64,000 nt of DNA from Nocardioides albus (GTDB lineage: Bacteria; Actinomycetota; Actinomycetes; Propionibacteriales; Nocardioidaceae), in NCBI RefSeq assembly GCF_014648255.1, contig NZ_BMQT01000008.1, positions 274,135 through 338,134 on the forward strand. The letters are read 5' to 3'. How positions within the stretch are numbered: the first letter of the stretch is position 1; each line of letters starts with the position of its first letter. The position numbers and the translations under genes were made by a program. This document shows, one piece after another, positions 60,057 to 64,000 of the stretch. The notes beneath the pieces were generated by a model, which ran no database searches, was not told where the DNA came from, and saw only the letters and a program-made list of their open reading frames with translations.

Positions 60057-61222
60057 CTCACGCCTTCGGAGGTCTCGACAGGCTCGGATGCCTTCTCGGC
60101 CTCGATCCGGCGCAGGTTCTCGGCGACCTCCTCGTGCCAGAACTCGTTGGCCTTGGTGGTGTCGACCTCGAACTCGAAGCGGGCCCGCATCTCAGGCTCG
60201 ATGTCGGCGACGTCGACGTAGAACTGCTCGTACCAGCGGCGCAACTGGTAGACCGGGCCGTCCTCCTCGCACAGCAGCGGGTTCTGCACCGGCGCCTTGT
60301 TCTCCCAGATCGCCACGTCCTGGAGGAACCCGTCACCGAACATGTCGGCGTACTTCTTGCCGATGAAGTTGGCGGTCTTGTCATCGAGCCCCTCGGGCTT
60401 CTTGACGGTGATGCCGTACTGCAGCAGGAACGAGTCCGGGCCGGTCGGGATGTGGGAGTTGATCAGGATCACCTCGGTCACGAAACCCTTGTAGTCGACC
60501 TCGAGCCAGTTGATCATGTACGCCGGGCCGTAGTAGGTCGCCTCGGACTTGAGGAACATGTCGGCGTCGCCGTAGCCGCCGGCCACGTCAGGCCGCCCCT
60601 TGGAGGCCATGTACTGCGTCGCGGTGTGGTCCTCGAAGACGTTGCGGAAGTCGGTCGGGAAGGCGAAGTGCACGTAGTAGAAGTGCGCCATGTCGACCAC
60701 GTTGTCGATCAGCTCGCGGCAGTGGCTGCCCTTGATCGGGACGGTGTTCCAGATCCAGTCGGTGTAGACCTCGCGGTTGCTGACGTCGGGCAGCTCCGGC
60801 GGCAGGATGTCGTAGTCGGCCTTCGAACCCTCGGGGTCGTGCCAGATCAGCAGCGAGTCGTTGCGGATCACGGTCTCGTACGCCTTCGTCCTTGCCCGGA
60901 GCGGGACGCGGCGGGCGTAGGGGATCTGCTTGCAGCGGCCGTCGGCACCCCAGCGCCAGTCGTGGAACGGGCAACCGACCTCGTCGCCCTTCACTGTGCC
61001 CTGGGTGAGGTCGCCTCCCATGTGGCGGCAGTAGCCGTCGAGCACGCCCAGCTCGCCCTTGGTGTTCTCCCAGACGACCAGCTTGCCGCCGAACGCCTCG
61101 ACGGAGTGGGGCTTGCCGTCCTTGAACTCGCTGGCCAGGCCCAGGCAGTGCCAACCGCGCGCGAAGCGCTCCGGCTGGGTGCCGTGGTCGAGCGTGCGGG
61201 TCTGGGTGGTGGGGTCGGCCAT
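60053..61222 (-). CDS. kshA: 3-Ketosteroid-9-alpha-monooxygenase oxygenase component
   Basis: 389 residues. The Rieske 2Fe-2S site is Cys65-x-His67 (YCRHMGGD) and Cys84-xx-His87 (CPFHDWRW). The mononuclear iron motif is N174-VVDMAH-FYYVH with Asp178, His180 and His185, and a carboxylate further on. This is the KshA family: it opens steroid ring B by 9-alpha-hydroxylating 4-androstene-3,17-dione-type substrates together with KshB. A KstR-type box lies 60 bases upstream with a TACGTT minus-10 box; GGAAGG before the ATG is the ribosome site. Divergent from the ChsE-type dehydrogenase genes. Confidence 0.94.
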   Translation of the reverse strand: MADPTTQTRTLDHGTQPERFARGWHCLGLASEFKDGKPHSVEAFGGKLVVWENTKGELGVLDGYCRHMGGDLTQGTVKGDEVGCPFHDWRWGADGRCKQIPYARRVPLRARTKAYETVIRNDSLLIWHDPEGSKADYDILPPELPDVSNREVYTDWIWNTVPIKGSHCRELIDNVVDMAHFYYVHFAFPTDFRNVFEDHTATQYMASKGRPDVAGGYGDADMFLKSEATYYGPAYMINWLEVDYKGFVTEVILINSHIPTGPDSFLLQYGITVKKPEGLDDKTANFIGKKYADMFGDGFLQDVAIWENKAPVQNPLLCEEDGPVYQLRRWYEQFYVDVADIEPEMRARFEFEVDTTKANEFWHEEVAENLRRIEAEKASEPVETSEGVS

Positions 61223-61281
61223 CGTCGTACCTTCCGCTGGTCTGAGCCTGGTGGGCCTGTTCGCTGGCCCTGTTCAAAACG

Positions 61282-61295
61282 TAGAACCTGTTCTA
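61282..61295. promoter_or_regulatory. KstR-type operator between kshA and the acyl-CoA dehydrogenase pair
   Basis: TAGAACCTGTTCTA, perfect arms, between divergent starts at 61222 and 61306. On the plus strand TAGTTT (61294-61299) overlaps the end of the box and stands six bases before the ATG at 61306, so that transcript should be leaderless. On the minus strand TACGTT gives kshA a leader of about 50 bases. Confidence 0.9.
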
Positions 61296-61305
61296 GTTTT
61301 ATCAC

Positions 61306-62508
61306 ATGCATGTGGCCTTGACACCCGCCCAGGAGCAACTTCGCTCAGAGCTCAACTCCTATTTCGCTCAGTTGGTCACGCCGGAGCGCCGCGCTGCGCT
61401 CGCGCGGGCATCGGGCGAGTTCGGGGACGAAGCGGACAAGGAGGTCTACCTCTCGACCATCCGTCAGGTCGGTGCCGACGGCTGGCTCGGGATCGGCTGG
61501 CCGAAGGAGTACGGCGGCCAGGACCGCTCCATGGTGGAGCAGCTGATCTTCACCGACGCCGCCGCCGTGGCCGGGGTGCCGATCCCCTATCTCACGCTCA
61601 ACACGGTCGGTCCGACGATCATGCGGTTCGGTACGCCGGAGCAGAAGGACTACTTCCTTCCGAAGATCCTCGCCGGGGAGCTGCACTTCTCGATCGGGTA
61701 TTCCGAGCCAGGCTCCGGGACCGACCTCGCCTCGCTGCAGACTCGTGCGGCGCTCGACGAAGGCACGGGCGAGTGGGTGATCAACGGCCAGAAGATGTGG
61801 ACCTCGCTGATCCAGTATGCGGACTGGATCTGGCTCGCCTGTCGGACAGAGCCGGAGGCATCGCGTCACAAGGGGCTGTCGATGATCCTGGTGCCGACGT
61901 CGTCCTCGGGTTTCTCTTACACGCCGGTCCAGACCGTGGCCGGCGTCGGCACCTCGGCGACCTACTACTCCGACGTACGCGTGCCTGCGTCGAACCTCGT
62001 CTCCTCGCGCGGTGGCGGCTGGGCGCTGATGACCAACCAGCTCAACCACGAGCGGGTCGCACTCACCTCCGCCGCTCCGCTGGTCCACTCGCTCGGGCTG
62101 GTGAAGGAGTGGGCGCGGACCACGGCCGTCCCCGATGGCAGCCGGGTGATCGACGCCGAGTGGGTCCAGCTGGCCCTCGGGCGAGCGCACGCCCGCATCG
62201 AGGCGCTCTCGCTGATCAACTGGAAGCTCGCCTCCGACGCCGACCACGGGGTCGCGCTCTCGCCGGCCGAGGCCTCGGCGACCAAGGTCTACGGCTCCGA
62301 GCTCGCGACCGAGGTCTACCGGACACTGATGGAGATCGTCGGGCCGCACGCGGGTCTCACCGCCGACTCCCCCGGCGCCGTGCTCGCCGGCCGCTTGGAG
62401 CGGTTCCATCGCTCCTCGCTCGTCATGACCTTCGGCGGCGGCACCAACGAGATCCAACGAGACATCATCGGCTACGTGGGCCTCGGCCTCCCCGCCGCCA
62501 AGCGCTGA
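61306..62508 (+). CDS. Acyl-CoA dehydrogenase, ChsE4/FadE26-type subunit
   Basis: 400 residues, the same length I recall for mycobacterial FadE26 (ChsE4). LHFSIGYSEPGSGTDLASLQT, INGQKMWTSLIQYADWIWLACRTEPEASRHKGLSMILVP and LNHERVALTSAAP are matching motifs, as is the FGGGTNEIQRDIIGYVGLGLP end. Such proteins form alpha2-beta2 complexes with a shorter partner, the two sharing FAD sites, and desaturate C-alpha/C-beta of steroid side-chain acyl-CoAs. The partner is the next gene. It lies behind the KstR-type box with a leaderless promoter. Confidence 0.9.
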   Translation: MHVALTPAQEQLRSELNSYFAQLVTPERRAALARASGEFGDEADKEVYLSTIRQVGADGWLGIGWPKEYGGQDRSMVEQLIFTDAAAVAGVPIPYLTLNTVGPTIMRFGTPEQKDYFLPKILAGELHFSIGYSEPGSGTDLASLQTRAALDEGTGEWVINGQKMWTSLIQYADWIWLACRTEPEASRHKGLSMILVPTSSSGFSYTPVQTVAGVGTSATYYSDVRVPASNLVSSRGGGWALMTNQLNHERVALTSAAPLVHSLGLVKEWARTTAVPDGSRVIDAEWVQLALGRAHARIEALSLINWKLASDADHGVALSPAEASATKVYGSELATEVYRTLMEIVGPHAGLTADSPGAVLAGRLERFHRSSLVMTFGGGTNEIQRDIIGYVGLGLPAAKR

Positions 62509-62520
62509 CCTATCCACCTG

Positions 62521-62563
62521 TCGGTCGAGCCGCGAGCGCGAGCGAGCGTGTCGAGACCAACAC
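62521..62563. repeat. Partial copy of the GC-rich dispersed element
   Basis: Begins TCGGTCGAGC and ends CGTGTCGAGACCAACAC (62547-62563), the exact complement of 45751-45767. It fills the 74-base gap between the two acyl-CoA dehydrogenase genes, 12 bases after the first stop and 20 bases before the second start. Confidence 0.65.
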
Positions 62564-62582
62564 AGTCGATTGCGAGAACACC

Positions 62583-63674
62583 ATGGACTTCTCCTTCACC
62601 ACCGAATCCGACGAAGCCGCCGAGCTCGCGGCGAAGATCATCGGCGACGCCACCTCGCTCGACCGGCTTCGTACCGTCGAGGCCGCCGCTGCTGACCGCG
62701 GCCGCGTCGACGCCGCGCTCTGGTCCTCGCTCGGCGAGGCCGGGCTTCTCGGACTGCACCTGCCCGAGGCGTACGGCGGTGCCGGGCTCGGCCTCGTCGA
62801 GCTGTGCCGCGTGCTGGTCGAGGCCGGACGGCGCGTCGCGCCCGTGCCGCTCGCGACGCACGGGCCGTGCGGGCTGCTGCTCGCCGAAGCCGGAGCGGCC
62901 GAGACCTCTGCGGACGCGCTCAGCGGCGTCGCCGACGGCTCTCGCGTGTTCGCTGCGGCCGTCACCGAGGAGCACGCCCACCTGCCCGACACTCCCATGG
63001 TCGTCGCCGCCGGCGACACGATCTCGGGCGTGAAGACGCTGGTCCGGGCCGGCATGATCGCGGATGCATTCCTGGTCACGGCCTCGCTGCCGGACGGCAC
63101 CACCGGGGTCTTCCTCGTCGACTCCTCGGCCGAGGGCGTCGACCGCCGTCCGCAGCACACCAGCGACGGTGACGTCACTGCGTTGGTCGCTTTCGCGGCC
63201 GCACCTGCGCTCCGGATCGGCGATGGTTCTTCCGCCGCCCGCCTCGGTGACCTGCTCACCGTCGCCGCAGCCGCCGAGCTCCTCGGCGTGACCGAAGGGG
63301 CGCTCGAGCTCACCGCGTCCTATGCCAAGACCCGAGAGCAGTTCGGCCGAGCCATCGGCACCTTCCAGGCTGTCTCCCAGCGGTTGGCGGACGGGTTCAT
63401 CGACGTACTCGCCCAGCGGCTCACCCTCTGGCAGGCCGTCTGGCGGGTCTCCTCCGGACTGCCTGCCGCCGACCAGGTCGCCGTGGCCAAGCTCTGGGCC
63501 GCCGACGCCGCCCACCGCCTCGCCCATACGACGGTCCATGTCCACGGCGGCGTCGGGATCGACCTCGACGGCGAGGCACATCGCTACTTCACCGTTGCCA
63601 AGCGGTTCGAGTTCGTCTTCGGCGGAGCTACGGAGCAGGCGCTGCGGATCGGGCGATCTCTTGCTGCGTCCTGA
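62583..63674 (+). CDS. Acyl-CoA dehydrogenase, ChsE5/FadE27-type subunit
   Basis: 363 residues. N-terminal helix bundle LWSSLGEAGLLGLHLPEAYGGAGLGLVELCRVLVEAGRRVAPVPL in pieces; YAKTREQFGRAIGTFQAVSQRLADGFIDV and HTTVHVHGGVGIDLDGEAHRYFTVAKRFEF are the conserved C-terminal helices. The short middle domain and length match the FadE27-type subunit I recall as ChsE5. It would pair with the upstream protein in a heterotetrameric steroid side-chain dehydrogenase. A fragment of a dispersed repeat sits between the two genes, but the operon seems intact, and a terminator follows 31 bases later. Confidence 0.9.
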   Translation: MDFSFTTESDEAAELAAKIIGDATSLDRLRTVEAAAADRGRVDAALWSSLGEAGLLGLHLPEAYGGAGLGLVELCRVLVEAGRRVAPVPLATHGPCGLLLAEAGAAETSADALSGVADGSRVFAAAVTEEHAHLPDTPMVVAAGDTISGVKTLVRAGMIADAFLVTASLPDGTTGVFLVDSSAEGVDRRPQHTSDGDVTALVAFAAAPALRIGDGSSAARLGDLLTVAAAAELLGVTEGALELTASYAKTREQFGRAIGTFQAVSQRLADGFIDVLAQRLTLWQAVWRVSSGLPAADQVAVAKLWAADAAHRLAHTTVHVHGGVGIDLDGEAHRYFTVAKRFEFVFGGATEQALRIGRSLAAS

Positions 63675-63705
63675 TCGGCTGGTGCTCTTCTGAGGGTTCC
63701 GGTCT

Positions 63706-63735
63706 GAGGGGTCCCGACAGGTGCCGGGGCCCCTC
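63706..63735 (+). terminator. Rho-independent terminator after the acyl-CoA dehydrogenase pair
   Basis: GAGGGGTCCCG (63706-63716) pairs with CGGGGCCCCTC (63725-63735) with one G-T pair, loop of eight, then TTCTT. It ends the KstR-controlled plus-strand operon. Confidence 0.8.
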
Positions 63736-63984
63736 TTCTTGGCTGGGTTCTGTGCTGTATCGCGATCAGCGACTCGGCTGTGCGATAGCGCTTCTCTTTA
63801 GCGACGGTTTTCACTCTGTGGCGGTCGACGAGGATCACGCGGGCGGATGCATATCGATCGCCTGTAGGTGCCCTGGTCCGCGGGCTGGTTGGGTGGAATC
63901 GGCTCGCTGGCCGCTGGCGGGTGTGGTTGCTGGAGGTGATTCGCCCTGGGTTTCGTTCCGTGATCTTTGACAGGATTGGGAACG
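63736..63984. other. Non-coding stretch after the terminator
   Basis: About 250 bases with no convincing gene; a 72-codon open frame here (63752-63970) has no recognisable motif, starts next to the terminator and shows no ribosome site. Composition is less GC-biased and more G/T rich (for example GGTTGGGTGG) than the genes around it, suggesting a different origin. Confidence 0.4.
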
Positions 63985-64000
63985 ATGCCGAAGAAGTACT
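63985..64000 (+). CDS. Possible start of an insertion-sequence transposase (truncated)
   Basis: Only the first five codons are inside the window: ATG CCG AAG AAG TAC, MPKKY. That start is common in IS3-family OrfA transposases of actinobacteria, and the preceding TGATCTTTGACAGG is reminiscent of an element end. Too short to call firmly. Confidence 0.25.

Noticed and set aside
58577..61321. 914-codon open frame on the plus strand
   Set aside because: Lies antisense to kshA and kshB, which are unmistakable; the product is Arg/Val/Leu/Asp-rich with no motif.
63752..63970. 72-codon frame after the last steroid gene
   Set aside because: No ribosome site, no motif, and Cys/Trp/Gly composition unlike the neighbouring proteins.

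Overview
The window is about 70% GC, dense in genes, and reads as chromosome of a high-GC actinobacterium of the Nocardioides/Nocardioidaceae type. The reasons are frequent GTG starts, many four-base start/stop overlaps, TANNNT minus-10 boxes placed to give leaderless mRNAs, many TetR and acyl-CoA genes, and steroid-catabolism genes under KstR-type operators. No rRNA, phage or CRISPR is visible. One tRNA-Gly(GCC) lies at 30.9 kb.

Layout. 0-3.6 kb: two acyl-CoA ligases, a thioesterase-like protein and an OsmC protein. 3.7-8.3 kb: two convergent GH13 alpha-glucosidases and a ClC channel. 8.4-11.7 kb: MatC-type dicarboxylate carrier plus class III CoA-transferase, divergent from a GntR/FadR regulator, with an exact TGTGA-N6-TCACA site between them. 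11.8-17.2 kb: a TauE exporter, a TetR/DUF4873/AurF-type diiron oxygenase locus, a second TetR with DUF1772 and DUF4267 membrane proteins, and a DUF389 protein. 17.2-28.5 kb: glutaryl-CoA dehydrogenase, a Tat-type secreted beta-helix protein, a YceI/ECF sigma/anti-sigma operon with a SigL-like promoter, a two-component system with a membrane protein, and a FadD/GMC-oxidoreductase pair. 28.5-35 kb: a palindromic dispersed repeat, a tyrosine recombinase divergent from a putative zinc-finger coiled-coil protein, tRNA-Gly, a J-domain membrane protein and a large repeat-containing surface protein. 35-45.7 kb: sugar and envelope genes (GT4 glycosyltransferase, methyltransferases, an alpha/alpha-barrel protein, two paralogous GT-C-like membrane proteins around an MFS carrier, an MGT glycosyltransferase). 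45.9 kb: uvrB.

48-63.7 kb is a steroid-catabolism segment: sulfotransferase + SDR, DUF1214 + LLM monooxygenase, deazaflavin-dependent reductase + SnoaL-like protein, kshA - small CxxC protein - kshB, and a paired acyl-CoA dehydrogenase of the ChsE4/ChsE5 type. Four KstR-type boxes (TAGAAC-NN-GTTCTA or a close variant) sit at 50.01, 54.55, 61.28 and, outside the segment, 38.83 kb upstream of the GT4/methyltransferase operon. KshA and KshB together hydroxylate C9 of the steroid ring, and the ChsE-type pair desaturates side-chain acyl-CoA. The rest of the segment looks accessory.

The least explained object is the 797-residue protein at 50.0-52.4 kb. It fuses a Ser/Thr-kinase-like domain lacking the DFG aspartate to a KAP-type NTPase whose Walker A lysine is arginine, and it sits on the same strand directly downstream of two KstR-linked genes. 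The other candidates for something undescribed are the recombinase/zinc-finger coiled-coil pair and the palindromic repeat beside it.
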